From Micavibrio_C sp964577255 (GTDB taxonomy: Bacteria; Pseudomonadota; Alphaproteobacteria; Micavibrionales; Micavibrionaceae): a stretch of DNA of 19,365 bases. How positions within the stretch are numbered: position 1 is the stretch's first letter; every line of letters begins with the position of its first letter. Where the stretch lies: the NCBI GenBank assembly GCA_964577255.1, contig CAZNYM010000032.1, positions 1-19,365 of the forward strand, written 5' to 3'. The notes beneath the pieces are model-generated. The model made no database searches, was not told the origin of the DNA, and saw only the letters and a list, made by a program, of their open reading frames with translations. The position numbers and the translations under genes are program-made. Shown here in pieces: positions 1-8,049 of this stretch.

Positions 1-972
1 ATCCACCACATGCCGGTAAGTGGCATTGTTGAGGGCAAACGTGGAAGTGCGCGGCACAGCGCCCGGCATGTTGGTCACGCAATAATGAACCACGCCATCC
101 ACCACATAGGTGGGATCATCGTAGGTGGTGGGCTTGCTGGTTTCAAAGCAGCCGCCCTGGTCGATGGCGATATCGACGATCACAGAACCTGGCTTCATGG
201 TTTTGAGCATGGGTTTGGTGATCAGCTTGGGCGCGGACGCGCCGGGGATCAGCACCGCGCCGATCACCATGTCCATCTCGGGCGCCACGTTCTCGATATA
301 ATCCATGCTGGAATACACCACGCGAGCCTGGCCGCGGAAATAATCGTCGAGGTAACGCAGCCGGTCATGACCTTTCTCAAGAATGGTGACGTCCGCCCCC
401 ATGCCCACGGCCACGCGCGCGGCGTTGAATCCCGCCACGCCGCCTCCCAGCACCAGCACACGCGCCGGCATCACGCCCGGCACGCCGCACATCAGGCGCC
501 CAAGGCCCCCCATATGCTTCTGCAAGTAGTGTGAACCGACAATGACGGACAGGCGTCCCGCCACCTCACTCATCGGCGCCAGCAGCGGCAGGCCGCGCCC
601 GTCGGGGCCGGTCACGGTTTCGTAAGCAATATCGATGGAACCTGATTTTATCAGAGCCGCAGTCTGCTCCGGATCGGCGGCCAGATGGAGATAGGTGAAC
701 AAAACCTGTCCCGGGCGCAGCATCCTGCATTCCTGCGGCTGCGGTTCTTTGACCTTGATGACCATGTCGGCACGATCGAAGATTTCTTTTGCCGTTTTGA
801 CAATCTCGGCCCCGGCCTTCCTGTAATCGTCATCGGTGAAATTGATTCCCGCCCCGGCTTGGGTCTCGATGATGACCTTATGGCCGTGCGCTACCAGCTC
901 CTTGACCGACGAGGGCACAAGGCCGACGCAATGTTCCTGGGCTTTGATTTCCTTGGGGCAGCCGACTAGCAT
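1..972 (-). CDS. ald: Alanine dehydrogenase, C-terminus cut off by window edge
   Basis: Catalyses the NAD-dependent interconversion of L-alanine with pyruvate and ammonia in the cytoplasm. The window holds 324 codons; the family is about 370 residues, so roughly 45 C-terminal residues lie outside. The start MLVGCPKEIK matches the family start, and GGGAG lies about 6 nt before the ATG. The catalytic residues fall at their canonical numbers: Lys75 in KVKEP and His96 in YLHLAAD. A Rossmann NAD-binding motif, VLGGGVAGFNAARVA, follows in the middle of the protein. Odd: residue 15 is Cys (codon at 928-930), where the family has the substrate-binding Arg15. It lies 76 nt downstream of tyrC on the same strand and may have its own promoter, but I could not point to a convincing one. 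The family call is very secure; full activity is less so because of Cys15. Confidence 0.95.
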   Translation of the reverse strand, partial: MLVGCPKEIKAQEHCVGLVPSSVKELVAHGHKVIIETQAGAGINFTDDDYRKAGAEIVKTAKEIFDRADMVIKVKEPQPQECRMLRPGQVLFTYLHLAADPEQTAALIKSGSIDIAYETVTGPDGRGLPLLAPMSEVAGRLSVIVGSHYLQKHMGGLGRLMCGVPGVMPARVLVLGGGVAGFNAARVAVGMGADVTILEKGHDRLRYLDDYFRGQARVVYSSMDYIENVAPEMDMVIGAVLIPGASAPKLITKPMLKTMKPGSVIVDIAIDQGGCFETSKPTTYDDPTYVVDGVVHYCVTNMPGAVPRTSTFALNNATYRHVVD

Positions 973-1048
973 GATGATCTCCCGTAAACAATACGGCGAG
1001 AAGTCTACAGTTTTCGACGCAGGTTTTCTAGACGCGGTGCAATATTCG

Positions 1049-1930
1049 CTATTTCGCCTGTCCGGCGTCGATCACGCCGCGGCGTATGTCGCGGGTGCGG
1101 GTAAACAGGGCTTCCAGGGTCTTGCCGTCGCCCCAGCGGATGGCTTTCTGCAGGGTCGTCAGGTCTTCGGTGAAGCGCTGCAGGATTTCAAGTACCGCCT
1201 CCTGGTTGTTCAGGAAAATATCCCGCCACATGACCGGATTCGAAGCGGCGATGCGGGTGAAATCGCGGAAACCCGAAGCGGAGAATTTGATGATGTCTTC
1301 CTTGGTGTGTTCCTCGAGATCGGCGGCGGTGCCGACGATGGTATAGGCGATCAGGTGCGGCAGGTGCGATGTGATCCCCAGCACCAGGTCGTGCCGACGC
1401 GGATCCATGATCTCGATCTTCGAGCCGGCGGCCTCCCACAAAGTCGTAACTTTCTCGATCGCCTGCAGCTGCGTGTCCTCGAGCGGCGTGATGATGGCCC
1501 AGCGGTTGGCGAACAGTTCCGCAAACCCGGCGGCAGGGCCGGAATGCTCGGTGCCGGCAATCGGATGCGCGGGCACAAAATGCAGACCCGGGCGCAGGAA
1601 CGGCCTGACCGCATCGATCACCGCCTGCTTTACCGAACCGACGTCGGTGATGACCACGCCGGGAAGAAGATATGGCGCGATGGTTTCCATCACTTTGCCG
1701 TAGGCGCCGACCGGTACGGCGATGATGACGAAATCGGCGGCGGCGACGGCGTGGCCCAGATCAGTCGTCGTCACGTCGGCGAGCTGCAGGGACTTGGTCT
1801 GGGCACAGACGTCTTCCGACAGATCTGCGCAGACGAGCTTGCCCGCCAGATCGTGCCGGCGCACCACCCGCGCGAGCGAGGAGCCGATAAGGCCGCAGCC
1901 GATAATGGTGACTTGCTTGAAAATGGGCAT
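1049..1930 (-). CDS. tyrC: Prephenate/arogenate (cyclohexadienyl) dehydrogenase
   Basis: Oxidatively decarboxylates prephenate (to 4-hydroxyphenylpyruvate) or arogenate (to tyrosine), the committed step of tyrosine synthesis. The protein has 293 residues, usual for the stand-alone TyrA/TyrC family. Residues 8-18 hold the nucleotide-binding loop IIGCGLIGSSL. The segment AHPIAGTEHSG (His122, His129) is the conserved substrate/active-site region, and ITSHLPHLIAY is the family's dimerisation helix signature. The start codon lies 8 nt after the stop of the chorismate mutase gene, so the two are very probably co-transcribed. The ribosome-binding site is weak, which suggests coupled translation. There is no hisC-like aminotransferase between them, although many relatives have one there. 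Prephenate versus arogenate preference cannot be read from the sequence. Confidence 0.93.
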   Translation of the reverse strand: MPIFKQVTIIGCGLIGSSLARVVRRHDLAGKLVCADLSEDVCAQTKSLQLADVTTTDLGHAVAAADFVIIAVPVGAYGKVMETIAPYLLPGVVITDVGSVKQAVIDAVRPFLRPGLHFVPAHPIAGTEHSGPAAGFAELFANRWAIITPLEDTQLQAIEKVTTLWEAAGSKIEIMDPRRHDLVLGITSHLPHLIAYTIVGTAADLEEHTKEDIIKFSASGFRDFTRIAASNPVMWRDIFLNNQEAVLEILQRFTEDLTTLQKAIRWGDGKTLEALFTRTRDIRRGVIDAGQAK

Positions 1931-1938
1931 GATGAACG

Positions 1939-2844
1939 TTAAGCAATCTTACCAGGGGTTTCGGTAGCGTTTTTACCGATGCGGTCGCCGTATGTGAAAG
2001 GAGTAGCGTAACCGCCCAGGCACAGGCTTTTTCCTTCCGGGTCCTCGAGTTTTTCAAGGAGTTGAGACAGGCGCTCGTCCTCGACGCCGAGATACTGGCC
2101 GATCTCAAGCAGATGAAAAGTGCGTTGGCGGCCCGCGGGCGCGGCGCTGAAAAGGCTGAGCGGCGTGAAATCCATCAGCCGGGCGCGGTCGAGGATGCGC
2201 GTGCGGCTGACGTTATGATCGAGATCGAGGGCGATGAAGCTGCAATCCTCGCCGCTCGGCTGGTAAGTCAGGCGGGCTACGACGAGCGCCTTGTGGGCCG
2301 GATGGCGGTCGGCCGGACCTGGATCGCCGAGCGGCAGCCGCGCGACGATGCGCATGGGAAATTCGCCGGTTTCGCTCATCAATTGAAGCCACCAGGGGCT
2401 CGAATCTTCTATCTTCGGCCAGGGCAGAACCGCGAACGTCGCTTCCCCTTCCCGCACCGAAGCCAGCGCACCCAGAACGTTGGCGGCACGGTGGATCGGC
2501 ATGATACTGCTGAAGTAATCCTTGGCCAGATCCCAGTTCAGCAGGCCTTCGTCGAAATTATCGACGCACACGGCGACCTTCTGCGGAGTCTGCATCAGCG
2601 ACGAAGCGCCAATGATCTCGCGCCAGATGCGGATCACGCTTTCGCGCGGGAATGGTCCCGTTTTTTTCTTCGCCAGGCGGCGCAGTATCGCAGCTTCGCG
2701 CGCAGGCTGAACGGCGGCGGCTCCGGCCTTCTTCTTTTCCTCGACGATGGCGGGAATGAGCTCGGCCCGGCGGTTGAGGAGATCGAGGATCTGCTCATCG
2801 AGGTTGTCGATCTGGCGGCGGAGCGTGTCGAGTGTAACAGACAT
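1939..2844 (-). CDS. Chorismate mutase (AroQ) with degenerate prephenate-dehydratase/ACT-like tail
   Basis: A protein of 301 residues. Residues 1-85 are an AroQ-type chorismate mutase helix bundle. By alignment with the E. coli P-protein from memory, the active-site positions Arg9, Arg26, Lys37, Arg49 and Glu50 are kept. Residues 88-200 resemble the two-lobed prephenate dehydratase fold (a FAVLPWP strand where dehydratases have a VVPxEN-type strand), but the catalytic Thr-Arg-Phe motif is not visible. Residues 203-285 look like an ACT domain (VSRTRIL, then FHLLEIGQYLG). I chose the ATG at 2844 because the mutase homology starts there; an upstream TTG (2880) would only add a low-complexity stretch and overlap the methyltransferase gene. 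It probably supplies prephenate to TyrC next door. The mutase call is firm; whether the tail is an inactive regulatory remnant is inference. Confidence 0.85.
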   Translation of the reverse strand: MSVTLDTLRRQIDNLDEQILDLLNRRAELIPAIVEEKKKAGAAAVQPAREAAILRRLAKKKTGPFPRESVIRIWREIIGASSLMQTPQKVAVCVDNFDEGLLNWDLAKDYFSSIMPIHRAANVLGALASVREGEATFAVLPWPKIEDSSPWWLQLMSETGEFPMRIVARLPLGDPGPADRHPAHKALVVARLTYQPSGEDCSFIALDLDHNVSRTRILDRARLMDFTPLSLFSAAPAGRQRTFHLLEIGQYLGVEDERLSQLLEKLEDPEGKSLCLGGYATPFTYGDRIGKNATETPGKIA

Positions 2845-2901
2845 GGCCGGGAATGTAGCCAGCCCGGGAAGCAAAGGCAAGGAAATCGGGGCGGTCAGCC
2901 G

Positions 2902-3627
2902 TCAGGATGAAGCGGGCGAGGCCAGCGCGCGGCGGGCGGGTTCGCGCTGGCTCACCGCCCCGGCCCTGACACCGGAATAAACCTGCTTGCCCGCCTCAAT
3001 CATCAAAAGCCCGTGCATGCCGGGCAGGCAATATTTTCCGAAACTCTCAAAGGTGTAAGCCATAGAAAGCAGCGGAAAGCTGCGCAGAGGCGGCATGTAA
3101 AGTGCCCGCTCCACCCGCTCGATGCTGAACAGCGCCTGGCGCATCAGGCCGGTGATCTGTGTAACCGTGTAAGGATGGCCGTGGCCGAAGGGGCTCCACT
3201 CGGCGTGCGACCACAGGCCGTGCCGGTTGGGAACGATCAGCAGCAGGCGGCCGTTGCTTTTCAGCACCCGCCACAGCTCGAACAGATAGTCCGCTGGTTG
3301 GCGCGCCCGCTCCATCCCGTGGACGACCAGCAGCCTGTCGATCGATTCCGTTTCAAGCGGCAGCTTGTCCTCGTCACACAGGGCGCTGAGATTGCGCCCC
3401 TCTTCCGGCCAGGCATGGATTTCGACATCGGGCGTGCTCAGGGCGAAGCTGCGTTCGCAGCCTTCATTAATAAAAGAAAGATAAGGCTGGGCGTACCCTA
3501 GCCCGGCTACGCGCAGGGCGCGGCATTCAGGCCAAAGGTCGCGGATATGCGCACCGATCACCCGGCGCACGATCCGCCCGCCGCGCGAGCCGTAGAAATT
3601 CCTGTAATCGAAAGACAGGCTGGACAT
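2902..3627 (-). CDS. Class I SAM-dependent methyltransferase-like protein
   Basis: A protein of 241 residues with a methyltransferase fold (Methyltransf_11-like). A glycine loop, VAGLGYAQPYL, follows the first strand near residue 42. An acidic strand-and-turn region comes next. The segment LPLETESIDRLLVVHGME is the strand-4 signature of this superfamily, and the helix LFELWRVLKSNGRLLLIVPN leads into strand 5. The substrate is unknown. The ATG at 3627 is supported by GGGGAG about 7 nt upstream. The gene begins 9 nt after the mutT stop and is followed by the chorismate mutase after 57 nt, so it looks like an operon member. Similar methyltransferases occur near gloB or aromatic amino-acid genes in other alphaproteobacteria, but that does not reveal a target. 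The fold is well supported; function is open. Confidence 0.8.
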   Translation of the reverse strand: MSSLSFDYRNFYGSRGGRIVRRVIGAHIRDLWPECRALRVAGLGYAQPYLSFINEGCERSFALSTPDVEIHAWPEEGRNLSALCDEDKLPLETESIDRLLVVHGMERARQPADYLFELWRVLKSNGRLLLIVPNRHGLWSHAEWSPFGHGHPYTVTQITGLMRQALFSIERVERALYMPPLRSFPLLSMAYTFESFGKYCLPGMHGLLMIEAGKQVYSGVRAGAVSQREPARRALASPASS

Positions 3628-3636
3628 GGCTCTCCC

Positions 3637-4107
3637 CTACAGCGCCAGGCAAAGCTGCGGCAGCAGCGGTTTATCGGCTTCCGGCATCGGCAGGTCGAAA
3701 AGATCGGCCGGACGCACCCATTTCAGCGCCTGATGCGCGCGCGGCTGCGGTCTGCCGCGCCAGACGCGAGCCGCCAGTAAGGGCATGAGCAGATGGAAAT
3801 CGTCGTAGGCGTACGAGGCGAAGCCGACCGGCGTGAAGCAGCATGGGCGGGTTTCGATGGCCAGTTCTTCCTCCAGCTCGCGCATCAGGGCGTATTCAGG
3901 GGTTTCGCCATCCTCGATCTTGCCACCCGGGAATTCCCACAGCCCGGCCATGCTTTTTCCTTCCGGCCGCTGCGCCACCAGCACCCGCCCATCGGTGTCT
4001 ACAAGCGCTGCGGCAGCCACCAGCACCAAGGGCTTGCGCGCACACTCCGGGCGTGGCAGGTCGAGCGCCTCGGCGCAGCTGACTTTTTTCTCGATAAACT
4101 TAACCAT
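3637..4107 (-). CDS. mutT: MutT-type Nudix hydrolase (8-oxo-dGTP diphosphatase)
   Basis: Predicted to hydrolyse oxidised nucleotides such as 8-oxo-dGTP to the monophosphate, cleaning the nucleotide pool. From the ATG at 4107 it has 156 residues. The Nudix box runs from Gly62 to Ile84 (GKIEDGE, then RELEEEL). It keeps all the metal-binding Glu residues but has Ala83 where the consensus has Gly. VLVAQRPEGKSMAGLWEFPGG is typical MutT sequence. I prefer the ATG (GGAG about 8 nt upstream) over an in-frame TTG at 4128. About 25 residues precede the usual family start, which is slightly long. It follows the isomerase gene after a hairpin; in many relatives argJ sits between these two genes, and here it is absent. 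Confidence 0.9.
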   Translation of the reverse strand: MVKFIEKKVSCAEALDLPRPECARKPLVLVAAAALVDTDGRVLVAQRPEGKSMAGLWEFPGGKIEDGETPEYALMRELEEELAIETRPCCFTPVGFASYAYDDFHLLMPLLAARVWRGRPQPRAHQALKWVRPADLFDLPMPEADKPLLPQLCLAL

Positions 4108-4129
4108 CGCCCCGCTCCGCAAACGCAAA

Positions 4130-4152
4130 CCCCCCTCCTGCGCGGAGGGGGG
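4130..4152 (-). terminator. GC-rich hairpin between the isomerase gene and mutT
   Basis: A perfect 9-bp stem (4130-4138 with 4144-4152) with a 5-nt loop lies 25 nt after the stop of the leftward isomerase gene. In the leftward direction it is followed by GTTTGCGTTTGC, which is only moderately T-rich, so it is probably a leaky terminator or an mRNA-stabilising hairpin. No T-run follows it in the rightward direction. Confidence 0.5.
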
Positions 4153-4176
4153 ATGCCCAACCGTTCATCAAAGACA

Positions 4177-5136
4177 TTATTTCTTCGTCGTCTTTTCCTT
4201 GTCGCCGTTGATGTCGAAACGCTCGACTTTGGCTTCCTTGGTCCATTGTTCCAAAAGCTGGCCGACCTTTTTCTGACGCACCATGGCTTCCAGCTGCGCC
4301 TTCACGTCCTCGAACTTCGGCTCAGGGCGCTGGCGGCGATCGTCGGCGATGATGACATGCCAGCCGAACTGGGTCTTTACCGGCGCTTTCGAATATTCGC
4401 CCTTGTTAAGGGCAAAGGCTGCGTCTGAGAATTCGGGCAGCATATCCTGCTTGGCGAAATAGCCCAGGTCGCCGCCGTTATCCTTGGACGGGCCGGTCGA
4501 GTATTCCTTGACCATGTCCTCAAACTTGGCGCCGCCCTGCAGCTTGCCGATGATTTCCTTGGCTTTGTCCTCGGTATCGACCAGGATATGGCGGGCCTTG
4601 GTCTCCTGCACTCTTTCAAACTTGGCCAGGAAATCCTCGTAAGCCTTCAGAACGTCCTTTTGGCTGACGGAGTCGTTGACCGTGCGCTCGATATAGACAT
4701 TCCGGATGATCTGCGACTGGGCGTCGGCGATCAGTTTCTTGACTTCGGCATCTTCCTCAAGACCGGCACTTTTCGCTTTTTTCGTCACGATCATATTGTT
4801 GATAACCTGGTCGCGAGCGACGGGGAACAGATCCTGCAGCGGCGCCTGCTGCTTGAGCTGCGCGGGCAGCGTGTCGATGAAGGCCATCACGTCGGCGCGG
4901 GTGATTTTCTCATCGCCGATCTGTGCGACCACGGGGTTGCCAACCTTGACCTCGCCGGGCGCAGCGGGTTTGGCGTTGGCGGTGTTGGTCTTGTCGTTCT
5001 GGGCCACGCCGTTGCTGGCCATCATGACGAGCCCGCCTGCAGCAATTCCGGCCACCAGCATCACGGCCAGCAGCAGGGCCGGCACGGTGTTCTTGCGCGG
5101 TTCGGGGTTTTGCGTCGGGGTGACGGGCTCGGACAT
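4177..5136 (-). CDS. Parvulin-type peptidyl-prolyl isomerase, membrane-anchored
   Basis: Helps periplasmic proteins fold by isomerising proline bonds. The protein has 319 residues. A short polar N-terminus (1-16) is followed by a hydrophobic segment at about 19-40, which is a signal anchor or signal peptide. A linker rich in Ala, Asn and Pro follows to about residue 66. Residues 67-170 form a SurA/PpiC-like helical chaperone region. Residues 178-268 are the rotamase domain, with the family motifs KARHILV, GGDLGYF, MLPEFSDAAFAL and FGWHVI. The C-terminus is charged. The ATG at 5136 has a strong AAGGAG about 7 nt upstream, which decides against an upstream in-frame start at 5181. It is divergent from secA, so an export ATPase and a folding helper share one control region. 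Soluble or membrane-bound state cannot be settled from the sequence. Confidence 0.9.
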   Translation of the reverse strand: MSEPVTPTQNPEPRKNTVPALLLAVMLVAGIAAGGLVMMASNGVAQNDKTNTANAKPAAPGEVKVGNPVVAQIGDEKITRADVMAFIDTLPAQLKQQAPLQDLFPVARDQVINNMIVTKKAKSAGLEEDAEVKKLIADAQSQIIRNVYIERTVNDSVSQKDVLKAYEDFLAKFERVQETKARHILVDTEDKAKEIIGKLQGGAKFEDMVKEYSTGPSKDNGGDLGYFAKQDMLPEFSDAAFALNKGEYSKAPVKTQFGWHVIIADDRRQRPEPKFEDVKAQLEAMVRQKKVGQLLEQWTKEAKVERFDINGDKEKTTKK

Positions 5137-5176
5137 GGCGTTCTCCTTGGAACATGAAAATGACAATCTGAAAGCT

Positions 5177-5192
5177 GTCACTAGTTTGTGAC
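5177..5192. repeat. Small palindrome GTCAC-N6-GTGAC between divergent genes
   Basis: A perfect 5-bp inverted repeat with a 6-nt spacer lies in the gap between the isomerase gene and secA, about 40 nt upstream of the isomerase start. The size and symmetry fit a dimeric regulator site, but a 5-bp half-site can arise by chance. Confidence 0.3.
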
Positions 5193-5257
5193 GATTTCAA
5201 GGAGGTTTTTCGCATAATCCTCAGCATGTTGCCATATCGGGCGCGCGCGTTAACTTA

Positions 5258-5286
5258 TTGACGCTGCGGGCGTCAGGCCCTATATG
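5258..5286 (+). promoter_or_regulatory. Sigma70-type promoter for secA
   Basis: TTGACG (5258-5263), a 17-nt spacer and TATATG (5281-5286). Five of six -35 bases and four of six -10 bases match the consensus. It predicts a start near 5293 and a leader of about 30 nt to the ATG at 5323. This also argues against the upstream in-frame ATG at 5284, which would overlap the -10 element. Confidence 0.65.
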
Positions 5287-5322
5287 AATGCCTCGGGATT
5301 ATGTTCACTGGGTCAGGAGTCC

Positions 5323-8049
5323 ATGTTGTTAGCCCTCGCGCAGAAGATTTTCGGTTCCAGCAATGACCGGGCCCTGAAGAACGTCGTGCGCCATGTAGAA
5401 CCGATCAACGCCCTGGAGCCGGCGACCGCTGCGCTTTCGGACGAGCAGCTGCGCGCCAAGACCGAGGAATTCCGCCAGCGTTATCAAAAAGGCGAGACGC
5501 TCGACCAGCTTCTGCACGAAGCTTTCGCCGTGGTGCGCGAAGCTGCCAAGCGTACTCTGGGCCAGCGCCATTTCGACGTTCAGCTTATGGGCGGCGTGGT
5601 GCTGCATCAGGGCCGCATCGCCGAAATGAAGACTGGCGAAGGTAAAACGCTGGTCGCCACCCTGCCCGTCTATCTCAACGCGCTGTCCGGCAAGGGCGTG
5701 CATGTCGTGACCGCCAACGATTACCTGGCCCGCCGCGACGCCGAATGGATGGGGCAGATTTACCGCTTTCTCGGCATGACGGTCGGCTGCATCGTCCACG
5801 GGCTCGACGACCGCCAGCGCCAGGAAGCCTACCGTTGCGACATCACCTACGGCACTAATAACGAGCTTGGGTTCGATTATCTGCGCGACAACATGAAGTA
5901 CCGCCTCGACCAGATGTCCCAGCGCGAATTCAATTTCGCCATCGTCGACGAAGTGGACTCGATCCTAGTCGACGAGGCCCGCACCCCGCTGATCATCTCC
6001 GGCCCGTCCGAGAATTCCTCGGAGCTTTATATAGCGGTCGATAAAATCATTCCCCAGCTCGCTGCCGCCGATTATGAGCTGGACGAGAAGATGCGCACCG
6101 TCACCCTGACCGAAGGCGGGACGGAAAAGGTCGAAAACCTGCTACGCAGCCACAACCTGCTATCCGAAGGCGGGATGTACGACCTTAACAACATTCCCCT
6201 GGTCCACCACGTCAACCAGGCCCTGCGCGCGTACAAATTGTTCAACCGCGACAAGGATTACATCGTCAAGGACGATAAAGTCGTCATCATCGACGAATTC
6301 ACCGGCCGGATGATGGAAGGCCGCCGCTACTCGGAAGGGCTGCATCAGGCGCTCGAGGCCAAGGAACGCGTGAAGATCCAGAACGAGAACCAAACCCTGG
6401 CCTCGATCACCTTCCAGAATTACTTCCGCCTTTACCCCAAGCTCGCCGGCATGACCGGCACGGCCATGACCGAGGCGGCGGAATTTGAGGAAATCTACCG
6501 CCTGGGAGTCACCGAGATTCCCACCAATGTGCCGATCCAAAGGATCGACCACGACGACAAGATATATAAGTCGCTGGCGGAAAAGGATGAAGCCATCCTG
6601 GCCCAGATCCGTGAATGCCGCGAGCGGCAGCAACCGGTTCTGGTGGGCACGGTTTCGATCGAAAAATCGGAGAGGCTTTCGGCGCTCCTGAAAAAGGCCA
6701 AGATCCCGCATCAGGTTCTCAATGCCCGCTACCACGAGCAGGAAGCCTATATCATCGCTCAGGCCGGCCGGCCCGGCGCCGTGACCATCGCCACCAACAT
6801 GGCGGGCCGCGGCACCGACATCCAGCTGGGTGGCAACCTGGACATGCGCCTGAAGCAGGAAATTGGCGCCGACCTCACCGAGGATGCGAAAGCGGCGCTC
6901 AGCGCCAAAATCCGCGCCGAAGTGGAATCCGAGCGTGAAATCGCTAAAAAAGGCGGCGGCCTGTTCGTGATCGGTACCGAACGGCACGAATCGCGCCGCA
7001 TCGACAACCAGCTCCGCGGCCGTTCCGGACGCCAGGGCGACGCCGGCGCTTCGATTTTCTTCCTGTCGCTGGAAGACGACCTGATGCGTATTTTTGGCTC
7101 CGACAAGATGGAGATGCTGTTGGCGCACAAGCAGATCGGGTTGCGCGACGGCGAGTCCCTTACCCACCCGTGGATCAGCAAAGCGCTCGAGCGCGCGCAG
7201 GCCAAGGTGGAAAGTCACAACTTCGACATCCGCAAAAACCTGCTGAAGTTCGACAATGTCATGAACGACCAGCGCAAGGTGATCTACGAACAGCGCCGGG
7301 AGATCATGAGCGAGAACACGGTCGAGGATCTGGTCGTGGATATGCGCCACCAGGTGATTGTCGATCTCGTCAGCCAGTGCATGCCCGAGCACAGCTACGC
7401 CGAGCAATGGGATCTGCAGACGCTGAAATCGGAAACCCAGCGCCTGCTCAATCTCGACATCCCCGTAGAAAGCTGGGCGGCGGAGGAAGGGATCGCGGAT
7501 CAGGAGATCATCAAGCGCCTGATCGACGAGTCGGACCGCAAGATGGCCCTCAAGGCCAGCGCCGTGGGGCCGGAAGCCTTCCGCAGCTTCGAGAAAATCA
7601 TCGTCCTGCAGCAGCTCGACCAGCACTGGAAAGAGCACCTGCTCAATCTCGACCATCTGCGTCAGGGCATCAACCTGCGTGCCTTCGGCCAGCGCGACCC
7701 GCTGAACGAATACAAGACCGAATCCTTCTCCATGTTCGAGCTGATGCTGGGGCAGCTGCGCGAAAGCGTGACCGTAACCCTGTCCATGGTCGAACTGAAC
7801 CTCAATCAGGACGCCGCCTCAAGTCTTCTGCGCAAGAGCCCGCCGCAGAACGTCCATGCCACCAGGCAGGATCCTGCCCTGCTCGGGCTTGGCCAGGCCG
7901 CCGGCGGCGAGGAAAAAGTTGAACGCCTGCCGCACCGCGTCACCTTTAACCAGAACGATCCCGAAACCTGGTCGCGCACGCCGCGCAACGCGGCCTGCCC
8001 GTGCGGCAGCGGCAAGAAGTACAAATACTGCCACGGGCAGATTCTTTAG
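5323..8049 (+). CDS. secA: Preprotein translocase ATPase SecA
   Basis: The ATPase motor that pushes unfolded preproteins through SecYEG. From the ATG at 5323 it has 908 residues, a normal length for the family. Walker A is KTGEGKTL at 103-110, and Walker B is IVDEVDS at about 207-213. FTGRMMEGRRYSEGLHQA and MAGRGTDIQLGG are hallmark SecA motor segments. The C-terminal zinc-binding SEC-C tail is complete: Cys892, Cys894, Cys903 and His904 in CPCGSGKKYKYCHG, used for SecB and phospholipid contact. AGGAG lies just before this ATG, and the promoter at 5258-5286 lies in front. Its stop overlaps the stop of the convergent CNNM-type gene, and no terminator is visible between them. Confidence 0.98.
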   Translation: MLLALAQKIFGSSNDRALKNVVRHVEPINALEPATAALSDEQLRAKTEEFRQRYQKGETLDQLLHEAFAVVREAAKRTLGQRHFDVQLMGGVVLHQGRIAEMKTGEGKTLVATLPVYLNALSGKGVHVVTANDYLARRDAEWMGQIYRFLGMTVGCIVHGLDDRQRQEAYRCDITYGTNNELGFDYLRDNMKYRLDQMSQREFNFAIVDEVDSILVDEARTPLIISGPSENSSELYIAVDKIIPQLAAADYELDEKMRTVTLTEGGTEKVENLLRSHNLLSEGGMYDLNNIPLVHHVNQALRAYKLFNRDKDYIVKDDKVVIIDEFTGRMMEGRRYSEGLHQALEAKERVKIQNENQTLASITFQNYFRLYPKLAGMTGTAMTEAAEFEEIYRLGVTEIPTNVPIQRIDHDDKIYKSLAEKDEAILAQIRECRERQQPVLVGTVSIEKSERLSALLKKAKIPHQVLNARYHEQEAYIIAQAGRPGAVTIATNMAGRGTDIQLGGNLDMRLKQEIGADLTEDAKAALSAKIRAEVESEREIAKKGGGLFVIGTERHESRRIDNQLRGRSGRQGDAGASIFFLSLEDDLMRIFGSDKMEMLLAHKQIGLRDGESLTHPWISKALERAQAKVESHNFDIRKNLLKFDNVMNDQRKVIYEQRREIMSENTVEDLVVDMRHQVIVDLVSQCMPEHSYAEQWDLQTLKSETQRLLNLDIPVESWAAEEGIADQEIIKRLIDESDRKMALKASAVGPEAFRSFEKIIVLQQLDQHWKEHLLNLDHLRQGINLRAFGQRDPLNEYKTESFSMFELMLGQLRESVTVTLSMVELNLNQDAASSLLRKSPPQNVHATRQDPALLGLGQAAGGEEKVERLPHRVTFNQNDPETWSRTPRNAACPCGSGKKYKYCHGQIL

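Noticed and set aside
836..1942. Open frame of 368 codons on the plus strand
   Set aside because: It is antisense to ald and tyrC, both of which have clear family motifs.
2062..2910. Open frame of 282 codons on the plus strand
   Set aside because: It is antisense to the chorismate mutase gene; low-complexity composition and no domain.
5225..5260. Possible 11-codon leader peptide before secA, with AAGGAGG upstream at 5199
   Set aside because: The ribosome site is about 19 nt from the ATG, and the peptide ends within the -35 region of the likely secA promoter, so it would not be on the secA mRNA.
5284..5322. Upstream in-frame ATG for secA
   Set aside because: It overlaps the -10 element and lies before the predicted transcript start; SecA homology begins at the ATG at 5323, which has AGGAG.
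6160..7656. Open frame of 498 codons on the minus strand
   Set aside because: It lies wholly within secA on the opposite strand, shows no family signature, and is a typical shadow frame of GC-rich coding DNA.
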